From CAVZTX01 sp963778375 (GTDB taxonomy: Bacteria; Chloroflexota; Ktedonobacteria; Ktedonobacterales; Ktedonobacteraceae), in the NCBI GenBank assembly GCA_963778375.1, contig CAVZTX010000025.1:1-64000 (forward strand): a stretch of DNA of 64,000 bases, read 5' to 3'. How positions within the stretch are numbered: the first letter of the stretch is position 1; each line of letters opens with the position of its first letter. This document shows, one piece after another, positions 18,606 through 27,381 of this stretch. The position numbers and the translations under genes were made by a program. The notes under the pieces are model-generated. The model did not search any database. It had not been told where the DNA came from and worked only from the letters and a program-made list of their open reading frames with translations.

Positions 18606-19739
18606 ATGAACGAAATCACCAAACTTCTGCAACAATTAGTTGCTATTGACTCCATCAACCCAGACCTCGTACCCGGTGGTGCTGGCGAGGGAAACATTGC
18701 GCGTTTCGTAGCAGAATGGCTTGAACGTACAGGTCTGGAAGTCGAACTGGATGAACCCTCACCAGGACGCCCCAACGTCATCGGCGTTGCACGAGGCACC
18801 GGCGGAGGACGTTCGCTCATGCTCAACGCCCACATGGATACAGTTGGCGTAGCTGGCATGGACAGACCACACGATCCCTTTGTGAAGGACAACCGCCTGT
18901 ACGGTCGGGGAGCCTACGACATGAAAGGTGGCCTTGCCGCTATTATGGTCGCGGCAGCAGTCGTCCAGCAGCACAACTTGCGTGGCGATGTGATCGTCAC
19001 AGCAGTCGTAGATGAGGAGTATGCCAGCATCGGCACCAGTTCAGTAGTCAAACGCTGGCATGCCGACGCAGCCATCGTTACCGAACCGACCGAATTGAAT
19101 ATTTGCGTAGCCCACAAAGGCTTCATCTGGCTAGAGGTAGAAACGACAGGCATCGCAGCCCACGGTTCCCGTCCTGACCTTGGCATTGATGCAATCGCAA
19201 AGATGGGGAAAGTGCTCGTTGGCCTGGAAAAACTCGACCGCTCTTTGCGATCTGTTCCATCGCATCGCCTACTTCACAGTGGTTCGCTCCACGCGTCCTT
19301 GATTGCGGGAGGGCAGGAACTCTCAAGCTACCCGCTACAATGTCTTTTAAGCGTTGAACGTCGCACGATTCCCGGCGAAGCACAGGAACAGGTCGATTCT
19401 CAGATATCGAATATCCTTAACCAAGCAGCCGCCGCCGATCACGATTTCAAAGCATCCTTGCGAACAACACTTGTCCGTGATGCATTTGAAGTATCCGAAG
19501 ACGAATTAATCGTCAAGACGCTTCAACACCATGCACGCGCCCTGCTCGATCACGAACCCACGATTTTCGGTGCAACTCCCTGGATGGATTCTGCAATTCT
19601 TTCTGCCGCCGGAATACCTACCGTAGTATTCGGCCCAGGGGGCGAAGGAGCGCACGCAGTTATCGAATGGTCCGATCTCGACCAGGTCGAACGCTGTGCA
19701 GAGATCCTGGTTGCTGTAGCCGAGGAGTTTTGCTCATAG
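18606..19739 (+). CDS. M20 family metallopeptidase (ArgE/DapE/CPG2 type)
   Basis: 377 residues from ATG 18606 (AAGGAGACC upstream); an open frame extends upstream to 18516 but lacks a ribosome site and similarity. Motifs: LNAHMDTVG (His and Asp metal ligands), GRGAYDMKGG (bridging Asp), VVDEEYASIG (catalytic Glu pair), EPTELNICVAHKGF, and a dimerisation insert near residues 180-290 with AHGSRPDLGIDAI. The C-terminal His of the site lies in GGEGAHAVIEW. Members are amidohydrolases that remove N-acyl groups or cleave small peptides. The substrate cannot be read from the sequence. It is a single gene. Confidence 0.88.
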   Translation: MNEITKLLQQLVAIDSINPDLVPGGAGEGNIARFVAEWLERTGLEVELDEPSPGRPNVIGVARGTGGGRSLMLNAHMDTVGVAGMDRPHDPFVKDNRLYGRGAYDMKGGLAAIMVAAAVVQQHNLRGDVIVTAVVDEEYASIGTSSVVKRWHADAAIVTEPTELNICVAHKGFIWLEVETTGIAAHGSRPDLGIDAIAKMGKVLVGLEKLDRSLRSVPSHRLLHSGSLHASLIAGGQELSSYPLQCLLSVERRTIPGEAQEQVDSQISNILNQAAAADHDFKASLRTTLVRDAFEVSEDELIVKTLQHHARALLDHEPTIFGATPWMDSAILSAAGIPTVVFGPGGEGAHAVIEWSDLDQVERCAEILVAVAEEFCS

Positions 19740-19762
19740 GATTTACATCCTTCTGAGCTCTC

Positions 19763-19804
19763 CGTAGGGGCCGATGTATCGTGCCCATCGCCGATGTATC
19801 GGCT
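19763..19804. repeat. Short intergenic repeat, GTAGGGGCCGAT type
   Basis: CGTAGGGGCCGATGTATCG is followed by a second CGCCGATGTATCGGCTTG. Both halves can pair internally. It is related to the repeat at 6899-6920 and lies in the 3' region of the M20 gene. Confidence 0.5.
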
Positions 19805-19907
19805 TGCGAGGCCAATTACCACGTATCAAGGTTAAATGATAAAAACTCATTATCCACCACTCTGCTCAATCACCTCAAAGGAGGGAGAGACACCTCAAAA
19901 GCAGTCA

Positions 19908-19936
19908 TTGACAACCCATCCATTTTCGGCTACGCT
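19908..19936 (+). promoter_or_regulatory. Sigma-70-type promoter before the DUF2330 gene
   Basis: TTGACA at 19908-19913, a 17-base spacer, and TACGCT at 19931-19936. The predicted start is about 30 bases before the ATG at 19973, which has GGAAGGAG in front. Confidence 0.5.
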
Positions 19937-19972
19937 TCAGATACATAAAGTCTTCTATGGAAGGAGTGTCAT

Positions 19973-21178
19973 ATGAGTTCTCCCACCCCTTCGCGACATA
20001 CCCTGAAATTCCGCATCCTTGTTCCGACGCTCATCGCATGCTGCCCCATGCTGCTCACACCGTTCACCGCGTTGGCTTGCGGCGGATTCTTCAGCCCAGA
20101 CGTATCAATAGATCAGAATGCCGAGCGCCTTATCTTCACCGTTAATCCTGGCAGTATCACATTATATGAGCAGATACACTACACTGGGACAGCCAGCGAT
20201 TTTGCCTGGGTGTTGCCCGTGCCTTCCGTTCCCAAACTTGATACAACTACCGTTGACGTTTTCCGCGATCTTGATATGCAAACCGCGCCCCGCTTCATCG
20301 CACCGGAACCACCATCTTGTGGACTGGCACCTTTCAGAGCAGGCACGTTAACTGGAGGCGGCGCACCTCCGCCAGCAGGGAATGTGAACGTATATAGTGG
20401 TGGCAATGTTGGACCCTATAGCTACGATGTGATTGGTTCGAGCGATCCCACTGCACTTCTAAAATGGCTGCAAAGTCATCATTATCGTATCAACACAAGC
20501 ATGCTACCATTGATTTCGATCTACACATCCTCCCACATGCTCTTTCTGGCCATGCGTCTACAACCACAGGCGGGAATACAGGATATTCAGCCCATCAAGG
20601 TTACATTCGCTACCTCCCAACCACAGATAACTATTCCTATGCGCATGGCTGCCGTCGCCTCCAGCCAACATTTGGATCTGTTAGTTTGGATTTTCGGTTC
20701 CAGCCGCTTTGCACCTCAAAACTATCAATCGTTCCAGATTTCACAGCAACAGCTTTCTGTCGAACCCTATGCAGGCGCTAACTATACACAATTGATCGAT
20801 AACGCCGTCAGTCAAGCCAACGGGCATGCCTTTATCACAGAATATGCTCAGCCCACGAACAACTTACATGCTACAACACCACTACTGAATCAATTGCTCC
20901 AGAGCTACAGCTATGTGACTCGCCTCCGTACGCGCATGTCCCCCGATCAGATGACGGTCGATCCCACATTCGCAGTACAGAGTGGACTACCCAATGTCGA
21001 GGATACCTATGATCTCTCCAATCGCCCTGTTCCCACAACATGTAGTGGCTTTAATCTGTTTTTAGGCTCGCTAGGACAAGGAGCTTATCTACTCGCATTC
21101 TTAGTTCTCGTTCTATTGATTGGAGCTGTGACTGTAATCATCGAGCTGATAAGAGGGAGACGATCAACAAGGTTGTAA
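19973..21178 (+). CDS. DUF2330 domain membrane-anchored protein
   Basis: 401 residues. A signal segment (LVPTLIACCPMLLTPFTALA) ends just before CGGFFSPDVSIDQNAERLIF, the start of the DUF2330 domain. The domain contains ITLYEQIHYTGTASDFAWVL and PVPSVP, which is its hallmark. Near the end is a transmembrane helix (AYLLAFLVLVLLIGAVTVII) followed by a basic tail, so the domain is outside the cell and anchored at its C-terminus. The family is widespread and has no known function. The start ATG has GGAAGGAG upstream and a promoter at 19908-19936. It converges with the Sua5 gene. Confidence 0.85.
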   Translation: MSSPTPSRHTLKFRILVPTLIACCPMLLTPFTALACGGFFSPDVSIDQNAERLIFTVNPGSITLYEQIHYTGTASDFAWVLPVPSVPKLDTTTVDVFRDLDMQTAPRFIAPEPPSCGLAPFRAGTLTGGGAPPPAGNVNVYSGGNVGPYSYDVIGSSDPTALLKWLQSHHYRINTSMLPLISIYTSSHMLFLAMRLQPQAGIQDIQPIKVTFATSQPQITIPMRMAAVASSQHLDLLVWIFGSSRFAPQNYQSFQISQQQLSVEPYAGANYTQLIDNAVSQANGHAFITEYAQPTNNLHATTPLLNQLLQSYSYVTRLRTRMSPDQMTVDPTFAVQSGLPNVEDTYDLSNRPVPTTCSGFNLFLGSLGQGAYLLAFLVLVLLIGAVTVIIELIRGRRSTRL

Positions 21179-21209
21179 AATCTGACAGACCTCGTGGCTG
21201 CCAGGTAAT

Positions 21210-22289
21210 CTATTCTCGCCAGAACACTTTCCCCCCCGCCGCCTTAAGTAACCGATCTCGAATAGCCAGCCCAAGTCCACGCTCATCAAAGTTACGACAG
21301 AGGATGACCTGGACATGCGCCTCTTCTAAGGCACGCAATCCAGCAAATAGAGCAGCCGCAACCTGTATAGGTGCATTCGCATTGCCAAGTGCATGGATAA
21401 GCGCTCCACTATCCTCAAAGCTCACCACATCCTCATCCGCCACCAGCACACCAACACATTCTCCCCGCTCTCCTCTGCTCTGCACCTCTGCCAACATTGC
21501 AGCACGCATCGCCTCCACCGAGCCATCGTAAAGCAGCAAGGGAACCGCTGGCGCATAATGAGTAAGCAACTGACCGGGAGCTCTCTGAGCCTCTTTATCC
21601 AACTTCTCCCCTTTATCTTCCTTCCCGACAGCTCGCGAAAGTGGAGCTTGAACATCCGGCAACACACCCTGCAATGCCTCCAGACTCACTCCTCCTGGCC
21701 GCAGAATTGTTGGCACCATCGAACACAGATCAAGCACCGTAGACTCCACTCCCACCTCGGCAGACCCACCATCGAGAATCAGTGGCACCCTTCCAGCCAG
21801 ATCAGCCAGCGCGTGTTGTGCCGTCGTAGGACTCACATGCATAAAACGGTTAGCGCTCGGCGCAGCAATCGGTGAACCAACCGCGCGAATGAGCGCCCGC
21901 GCCACAGCATGACGCGGCATACGAACAGCCACCGTCTCTAATCCGGCCGTCACAAGATCAGGTACACGAGGCCCACGCGGCAAAATTAACGTCAACGGCC
22001 CAGGCCAGAACGCCTCCACGAGTCGCCTCGCCTCCTCAGGAATATCACGAGTCACAAGTTCCAGAGCACTCTCATCAGCAATATGCACAATCAAAGGATC
22101 GCTAAATGGGCGCCCCTTCGCCGCAAAAATACGCTCCAGAGCAACCGGCTGAAAAGCGTCTGCGCCCAAACCATAAACCGTCTCCGTCGGAAAAACAACC
22201 ACCTGACCTATCTTCAATAAAGCAGCGGCACGCTCAATCACCGACTCCTCAGGATAAACCGGATTCACCTTCACAACTTCTGTATGCAT
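21210..22289 (-). CDS. L-threonylcarbamoyladenylate synthase, Sua5 type
   Basis: 359 residues from ATG 22289 (MHTEVVKVNP); an upstream in-frame extension to 22391 has no family similarity. The YrdC domain fills residues ~15-200: VVFPTETVYGLGADA, KGRPFSDPLIVHI, WPGPLTLIL, VAVRMPRHAVARAL and PIAAPSANRFMHVSPT. After the PGQLLTHYAPAVP linker comes the C-terminal Sua5 domain, with an ending (GLGLAIRDRLLKAAGG) typical of the long form. It makes threonylcarbamoyl-AMP from threonine, bicarbonate and ATP for t6A in ANN-reading tRNAs. Usually tsaC or sua5 in name. Confidence 0.92.
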   Translation of the reverse strand: MHTEVVKVNPVYPEESVIERAAALLKIGQVVVFPTETVYGLGADAFQPVALERIFAAKGRPFSDPLIVHIADESALELVTRDIPEEARRLVEAFWPGPLTLILPRGPRVPDLVTAGLETVAVRMPRHAVARALIRAVGSPIAAPSANRFMHVSPTTAQHALADLAGRVPLILDGGSAEVGVESTVLDLCSMVPTILRPGGVSLEALQGVLPDVQAPLSRAVGKEDKGEKLDKEAQRAPGQLLTHYAPAVPLLLYDGSVEAMRAAMLAEVQSRGERGECVGVLVADEDVVSFEDSGALIHALGNANAPIQVAAALFAGLRALEEAHVQVILCRNFDERGLGLAIRDRLLKAAGGKVFWRE

Positions 22290-22393
22290 TTGTTCCAGAT
22301 CTTCTTTTAAAACATATATGTATCCTGCATGAGTATAGCACGCTTCGTAAAGATAATGATCTTCAGCGTCACCTGTTCCCTTCAGCCTCACTT

Positions 22394-22416
22394 GTCATCC
22401 TGAGCGAAGCGAAGGA
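22394..22416. repeat. Intergenic repeat, TCATCCTGAGCGAAGCGAAGGA type
   Basis: GTCATCCTGAGCGAAGCGAA followed by GGA. The reverse complement recurs at 60551-60573. Such repeats are found between genes in several Chloroflexota-like genomes from memory. Confidence 0.5.
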
Positions 22417-22451
22417 ACGCCTTTTTTGTTAGACACCGACTCATAAGGGAC

Positions 22452-22480
22452 TTGACATTATCCATATTTCATTGTATAGT
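22452..22480 (+). promoter_or_regulatory. Strong sigma-70 promoter upstream of LLM gene fragment
   Basis: TTGACA at 22452-22457, a 17-base spacer, and TATAGT at 22475-22480. The -10 lies in the partly palindromic GTATAGTCAGTATAC, which could hold a repressor site. The leader to the ATG at 22684 would be nearly 200 bases and shows no gene. Confidence 0.6.
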
Positions 22481-22683
22481 CAGTATACATAAATTATTGC
22501 ATTGGCTATTCGTACAAATATATCACGAGGAGACAGGTCAAGGAGTTCAGCAAACTGGGCACCGGTACTTGGAGATCTCCACTTTCGCTACAGTGGTCAG
22601 TCCGCGCCTTTCGTGCCGCCCTCGACCATACTTAAGAGAGGCGAACATCACATCGGATAGAAAAAGGAAAAAAGGAGAAGATC

Positions 22684-23298
22684 ATGACGGATTATCAACC
22701 GTCCACCGAGGACACCAGAATGAAGGCGGATGCTGTGGCGCGACCAAAGCGCCCACTCAAGGTGGGGATCAACCTACCGACCACTGAAGGCGCTATGGCT
22801 GGCAAGACAGCGAGATGGACGGACTTGTTGGCCTTTGCCGAACGGGCTGAAGCCCTCGGATTTGACTCTCTCTGGGTGCCCGATCACCTGCTCCTCAAGT
22901 GGCAGGAGCAGACCCACGGCATCTGGGAGTGTTGGTCACTGCTTTCGGCACTAGCCGCCGTAACCCATCGCGTGGAATTAGGTTCGCTTGTCGCTTGCAC
23001 TGCCTTCCGTAGCCCGGCTCTGCTCGCGAAGATGGCCGATACAGTTGACGAGATCAGTGGAGGACGCCTGATCGTTGGGCTTGGCGCCGGATGGGATGGA
23101 CCTGAGAACCGGGCGTTCGATCTGAAGAGTGACCATCGCGTGGACCGCTTCGAGGAGGCGCTGCAGATCATCGTCCCGCTGCTGCGCACCGGACCGGCTG
23201 GTGTACCCCACAAGTTCATCAATTCCGGCGAGGCAGTCCTTCGGACGATCAATATTCATCCCAGTCCACAGACCATCGGAAAGCGGGTGGAGGACTGA
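22684..23298 (+). pseudogene. LLM class (luciferase-like) F420-type oxidoreductase, truncated
   Basis: 204 residues from ATG 22684 (AAAGGAGAAG upstream). Residues ~25-165 match luciferase-like oxidoreductases: VGINLPTTEG, FAERAEALGFDSLWVPDHLL, WECWSLLSALAAVTHRVELG, SPALLAKMADTVDEISGGRL and VGLGAGWDGPE. After PLLRTG the sequence leaves the family, and the protein stops at ~200 residues where relatives have 300-340. The barrel is therefore incomplete and the product should be inactive. Compare the intact relative at 40856-41812. The stop codon sits inside a perfect 13-base inverted repeat (23290-23320). The lost part seems to have been deleted and replaced. Confidence 0.7.
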
Positions 23299-23320
23299 AC
23301 CAGATGGTGGTTCAGTCCTC
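23290..23320 (+). other. Perfect 13-bp inverted repeat between two genes
   Basis: GAGGACTGAACCA (23290-23302), a 5-base loop, and TGGTTCAGTCCTC (23308-23320). It includes the stop codon of the LLM fragment and ends 15 bases before the next ATG, just ahead of AAAGAGGAGG. No T-run follows, so it is not a standard terminator. It could be a processing or attenuation hairpin. Confidence 0.55.
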
Positions 23321-23335
23321 AAAGAGGAGGCAATC

Positions 23336-24082
23336 ATGGAACTGCGCATCGTCAACGAGAATCCAAAATATCCACCGGTTAAGCTCATCGAGCCGACGAC
23401 GCTTGGATACATTCATCTCGCCGCAGTGATGCAGCCACGCCGTGTCCCATTCATGCCCACTGGACGCGAGAAGGCCCAACTGCTCACGACGCTCAAGCAC
23501 CTCGCGCGCCAGCTTGAACAACTTGACGCGGTCGAGAAGGTCACGGTCTTTCACGCCATCGTGATGGCGCCACCCAGTGGCTATGTCAAGCAACACCGCG
23601 ACGCGATTCATCTTCCACGCTATGACGTGGTTGTGCTGATTGAGACCACATCGCCCGAAACTGCCCGCGAAGTACAGAAGACGGCAGCGTATGCAGCGCT
23701 CGGCGAGGCACTCAGGAGCAAGGTCAACGATTTGCATATCGTCGTCGCACGCAACGTCAAGCGTGTCGAGGATGTCGATAAGAGACGCAAAGGGCTGTTT
23801 CTCTTCAACTACTTCGTAGGCGAGGACCCACAGGTGACCCTGGCCCTCTGGGACTACCTGGCCGGTTGGTATGCCGTGGAGACTGGCATGGACAATTCCA
23901 CACTGCTTCTCCCTCTGGAGGGAGAGCGGTCCGACTATACTATCATCAACCACGCGCGTTGGGATGGACTATTGAGCTTCATGTGGCAGCAGATGACTAA
24001 GAAGAGCTTCAGGACCTACATGCAGGTCAATCTCGATGTGAACCACGTTGGAGCCATGCCCATTTTATATCATCTTGCATAG
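23336..24082 (+). CDS. Conserved hypothetical protein, 248 residues
   Basis: Starts at ATG 23336 with AAAGAGGAGG 5-6 bases upstream. No transmembrane or signal segment is seen; it is probably cytoplasmic. Regions that look conserved: YIHLAAVMQPRRVPFMPTGR, a helix LKHLARQLEQLDAVEKVTVF, IHLPRYDVVVLIETTSPETA and the end INHARWDGLLSFMWQQM followed by NHVGAMPILYHLA. I recall similar unnamed proteins in actinobacteria but cannot name a family. It follows the truncated oxidoreductase by 37 bases and probably shared its transcript. Bases in this pair are richer in G and C than the neighbours, which hints at transfer. Confidence 0.7.
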   Translation: MELRIVNENPKYPPVKLIEPTTLGYIHLAAVMQPRRVPFMPTGREKAQLLTTLKHLARQLEQLDAVEKVTVFHAIVMAPPSGYVKQHRDAIHLPRYDVVVLIETTSPETAREVQKTAAYAALGEALRSKVNDLHIVVARNVKRVEDVDKRRKGLFLFNYFVGEDPQVTLALWDYLAGWYAVETGMDNSTLLLPLEGERSDYTIINHARWDGLLSFMWQQMTKKSFRTYMQVNLDVNHVGAMPILYHLA

Positions 24083-24195
24083 GGAAAGCGAATTTCAGTT
24101 CGCAACCCAACCCGAACTCACGTTAAATTAGGAGAATAGAAATACTCCTGGAAAGCATATCAGAGCAACAAAGCCTTCACAAGGTACCGCACAAC

Positions 24196-24225
24196 TTGCG
24201 CCACCCAATTCTTCCGTGCTATACT
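24196..24225 (+). promoter_or_regulatory. Promoter candidate before the esterase gene
   Basis: TTGCGC at 24196-24201, an 18-base spacer, and an extended -10 (TGCTATACT, TATACT at 24220-24225). The start codon follows 48 bases later. Confidence 0.4.
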
Positions 24226-24273
24226 CCCCTTTGGTCAAAGGCAAAAAAATAATGCGGCAGAAAAGCGGAGTAA

Positions 24274-25275
24274 ATGACACCATTTAACAAAACAAACAGC
24301 CCAAAGTTAACTCACTGTTTCGTAGATCTGGCACCCCTCTTTCTCTCCCTTATCATCTTACTCACCATCACCGCTTGCGCCCAACAAACTACCTCCACCC
24401 CAGCAGCTACAAAAGGCGTGCCCATCAGTAGCCAACCTCCCATCACCTGCACAACCCCACAATATGGGCCAGGCGACAGCAATACATCCATTACCTCTGG
24501 CGGGCTGAAACGCACGTTCATCATCCACCTGGCTCCATCATATGGCAGGCAACCGCAGCCACTGGTAATTAACTACCATGCATACAGTCTCACAGCCCAG
24601 AACATGGCCCAATATACAAATATGGGAGCAGAGGCAGACAAAGCAGGCTTTATCGTAGTCTTTCCACAGGGTGTCGATACTCCACCTTCATGGAACGCTG
24701 GTTTAGGTGCTGAAGGGCCAACAGGTGATGCTGACGACATACAATTCACACGAGATATGCTGAGTTTTCTGGAAAAGAATTACTGTATTGATACCCATCG
24801 TATCTACGTCACTGGCTGGTCCCTCGGTGGTGGCATGGCATACCGAGTCGCCTGCACACTCAGCAATCAGATTGCCGCAATTGCCACAGTAGCGGGAGCC
24901 TATTACCACGCCCCCGGCGGATGCAACCCTTCACGCCCGATGCCTGTACTGGAAATTCACGGTCAAGCCGATACCTTCGCTCCTTATGGGGGCAACCCCG
25001 GCCCCAAAATGGCGTCCGTACAGACATACCTGAATGTTTGGCTCGCCAACAATCGCTGTGATGGAACGAATACCGTCTTTTTCCAGCAGGGTGACGTGAC
25101 AGGCATCCAATGGACACACTGCGCCGATAGCAGCGTCGTGGTTCACTACCGCGTGAGCGATGGTGGTCACACCTGGCCGGGTGCGCATCCAATTCCCGGG
25201 TTGGGCTATACTACGCATGTAATCGATGCAAACGTGGTCATCTGGAACTTCTTCAACCAGTTCAAACTACCCTGA
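24274..25275 (+). CDS. Secreted lipoprotein esterase (PHB depolymerase/LpqC-like)
   Basis: 333 residues. The N-terminus is a lipoprotein signal (LSLIILLTITAC, lipobox cysteine ~residue 36). The rest is an alpha/beta hydrolase of the CE1/polyhydroxybutyrate depolymerase type: PLVINYHAYSLTA, FIVVFPQGVDTPPSWNAG, VTGWSLGGGMAYRVAC (nucleophile Ser in GWSLGG), EIHGQADTFAPYGG (Asp) and DGGHTWPGA (His). It probably cleaves acyl or feruloyl esters, or short polyesters, outside the cell; the substrate cannot be told. GGAG precedes the ATG. It converges with the FAD-linked oxidase gene, whose stop lies 1 base away. Confidence 0.88.
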   Translation: MTPFNKTNSPKLTHCFVDLAPLFLSLIILLTITACAQQTTSTPAATKGVPISSQPPITCTTPQYGPGDSNTSITSGGLKRTFIIHLAPSYGRQPQPLVINYHAYSLTAQNMAQYTNMGAEADKAGFIVVFPQGVDTPPSWNAGLGAEGPTGDADDIQFTRDMLSFLEKNYCIDTHRIYVTGWSLGGGMAYRVACTLSNQIAAIATVAGAYYHAPGGCNPSRPMPVLEIHGQADTFAPYGGNPGPKMASVQTYLNVWLANNRCDGTNTVFFQQGDVTGIQWTHCADSSVVVHYRVSDGGHTWPGAHPIPGLGYTTHVIDANVVIWNFFNQFKLP

Positions 25276-25276
25276 T

Positions 25277-26620
25277 CTAAAGGATTTTCCCCGGATTCAA
25301 AATTCCCTGTGGATCAAAAAGAGTCTTGATCTGTCGCATCCACCCTAGCGCGGTCCCGTGCTCAGCCTCCATAAACTTCCTCTTCACCAACCCAATTCCA
25401 TGTTCCCCACTGGCAGTCCCGCCAAGTTCGAGCGCACGTCCGACCAGTAGTTCTGAGTAGGTCGCGGCCCGTCCATAATCTTCAGGAAGCGTCGCGATGA
25501 GCGTGTGAAAGTTGCCGTCTCCTACATGGCCTACAATACTTCCCTCCAAATTCATATCGCGCAAAAGTTTCTGAGCATACGTTACTAATTCAGCCACCCG
25601 TGACAGAGGTACCGCCGTATCAGTTGTGTAATAGAGACGCCCAGGATTACAATTCATGAACGCAAAGGCATAATTATGCCGCGCCTCCCACTGTTCCGTA
25701 CGCTCTTTCTCGTGCTTCGCTATATTTATGTCAAGCGATCCTGCATCCTGCATGATCTTCTCCGCGATACGTGACTCCTCCTCAATGGCTTCTCCCGTGG
25801 AAGAGTGGAACTCCAGGAAAAGCGCTGGCTTCTCCAGATAGTTCCGTTTCAAATCGATATTGATAACCTTAATGCTCAGCTCGTCGAGCAACTCAAGCCG
25901 AGCTACAGGCAAGGCACTGGCCATAATCGAGTAAGCAGCCTGAGCAGCCTCCGAAAGTCCTGGAAAGAAGACCCTCATCGTATGTATAAAGGTCGGAATC
26001 GGGTAAAGCCTCAAAACAAGGCGCGTAATCACACCAAGCGTTCCTGCCGAACCAATAAAGAGGTCTTTGAGGTCATAGCCACTGCTAGTCTTGCGTACTG
26101 ATCGGCCCAGGCGCAGAACCTCTCCATTCGCCAGGATAACTTCTAGTTCCGCAACGTTTTGGCGCATCCCTCCGTACCTGACAGTAGTCGTACCGCTGGC
26201 ATTCGTTGCAGCCATGCCACCCAGGGAGGCATTAGCACCGGGATCGACCGGAAAGAAAAGGCCATAATCTCGCAGAGCAACATTCAATGCCTCTCGCGTC
26301 ACCCCAGGCTCGACCACTACCAGGAAATCTTCGGGACGAACCTCAAGAATATGGTTCATGCGAGACAGATCGAGACTGATCGTTGGCGACTGAGGAATGA
26401 TGTTCCCCTCAAGACTACTTCCGGCTCCAAAGGGAATGATCGGCGTAGAGTTTTCTCGCGACCATGCTAAAACGCTTTGCACATCTTCTACTGACTCCGC
26501 AAATACGACCGCTAACGCTGGGTATACCTCTGGATAAATACTATCTTTCCCATGAGCCTCAAGAACTGCGGAATCAGTATTGACTTTCTCCCCTAGCTCG
26601 GCTTTCAAAGTTGCTAACAT
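25277..26620 (-). CDS. FAD-linked oxidase, D-lactate/glycolate dehydrogenase type
   Basis: 447 residues from ATG 26620 (AAGGAG 12 bases upstream). An open frame continues upstream to 26839, but there it only overlaps the Uma2 gene antisense-like in another frame and has no similarity. The PCMH-type FAD domain has PIIPFGAGSSLEGNIIP, VEPGVTREALNVALRDYGLF, DPGANASLGGMAATNASGT and TSSGYDLKDLFIGSAGTLGV. The C-terminal half has GHVGDGNFHTLIA and TASGEHGIGLVKRKF, which carries substrate and metal-binding residues. It oxidises a 2-hydroxy acid to a 2-oxo acid. D-lactate is the most likely substrate; glycolate or 2-hydroxyglutarate remain possible. Confidence 0.88.
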   Translation of the reverse strand: MLATLKAELGEKVNTDSAVLEAHGKDSIYPEVYPALAVVFAESVEDVQSVLAWSRENSTPIIPFGAGSSLEGNIIPQSPTISLDLSRMNHILEVRPEDFLVVVEPGVTREALNVALRDYGLFFPVDPGANASLGGMAATNASGTTTVRYGGMRQNVAELEVILANGEVLRLGRSVRKTSSGYDLKDLFIGSAGTLGVITRLVLRLYPIPTFIHTMRVFFPGLSEAAQAAYSIMASALPVARLELLDELSIKVINIDLKRNYLEKPALFLEFHSSTGEAIEEESRIAEKIMQDAGSLDINIAKHEKERTEQWEARHNYAFAFMNCNPGRLYYTTDTAVPLSRVAELVTYAQKLLRDMNLEGSIVGHVGDGNFHTLIATLPEDYGRAATYSELLVGRALELGGTASGEHGIGLVKRKFMEAEHGTALGWMRQIKTLFDPQGILNPGKIL

Positions 26621-26684
26621 ATTGCGCTCTGCTCCTTCAAGCAAAAACCATTGTGCCTGGACATTCAGAGGAAAATACATGCAA

Positions 26685-27287
26685 CTACAAGCGTATGCGG
26701 CGATAGACGGCATCGAAGGGGAAACGCACACCGAGGCTTGGAAGTTCAACCAGATCACCTTCGCGGTAGTGATATGGCCTCCAGTCGTTTTCACGGCGAT
26801 AGACCTCAATCGCCTTGGAGGTACTGCTGACCAACACATACTCTTGGATGGACCGCAAGTCCTTATACGATTGGAATTTCCAGCTCCGATCGCGCTTCTC
26901 GGTCGACGGTGATAGGACTTCTATCACCACCACCGGATCTGTGAGCATTTTCCCGACTTGATCGCCACACGCCACACTTAAATCGGGATGGAGGTAATGG
27001 CGAGCCGCGTCAATCTGTAGCTTGGCATCACTGCTGTACACTATACATGGGCCGTCTGAAAGGGCTTGATCAAGTAGGCCTCCCAGGCGCGTACACAAGG
27101 CGGCATGGGCAGGGCTTCCTCCAGCCAGATCGAGCGGAATTCGCTCGTCGTAGGCAGATGAAGGGGGGCGCAGCATAATCACATACCCATCATAAAACTC
27201 ATAGTTGCCGTCCGTCGCCTCGTCTAAGGCGAGATACTGCTCCTCGGTCATATAAAGGCCATCGTTCATTTGGAATCGGTCAGCCAC
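26685..27287 (-). CDS. Uma2 family (DUF820) putative endonuclease
   Basis: 200 residues. Pattern of the Uma2 restriction-endonuclease-like fold: MTEEQYLAL, YEFYDGYVIM, HAALCTRLGGLLDQAL, YLHPDLSVACGD (the catalytic PD) and VVVIEVLSPSTEKRDR (the E-x-hydrophobic motif), followed by KFQSYKDLRSIQEYVLV. The family is very common in cyanobacteria and Chloroflexota and its role is not settled; no transposase is next to it. Length is normal. The start is ATG 27287. Confidence 0.88.
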   Translation of the reverse strand: MADRFQMNDGLYMTEEQYLALDEATDGNYEFYDGYVIMLRPPSSAYDERIPLDLAGGSPAHAALCTRLGGLLDQALSDGPCIVYSSDAKLQIDAARHYLHPDLSVACGDQVGKMLTDPVVVIEVLSPSTEKRDRSWKFQSYKDLRSIQEYVLVSSTSKAIEVYRRENDWRPYHYREGDLVELPSLGVRFPFDAVYRRIRL

Positions 27288-27381
27288 TATACTCTCTACT
27301 CCTTGCTCATCTGTTAGTCAGTGGGCCAGTTTCTCTCGTCCTATTGTACCATATACCCCTGTATTCAAAGGAAACACACTC

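Noticed and set aside
26621..26839. N-terminal extension of the FAD-linked oxidase
   Set aside because: It overlaps the Uma2 gene, has no oxidase similarity, and a good ribosome site precedes the ATG at 26620.
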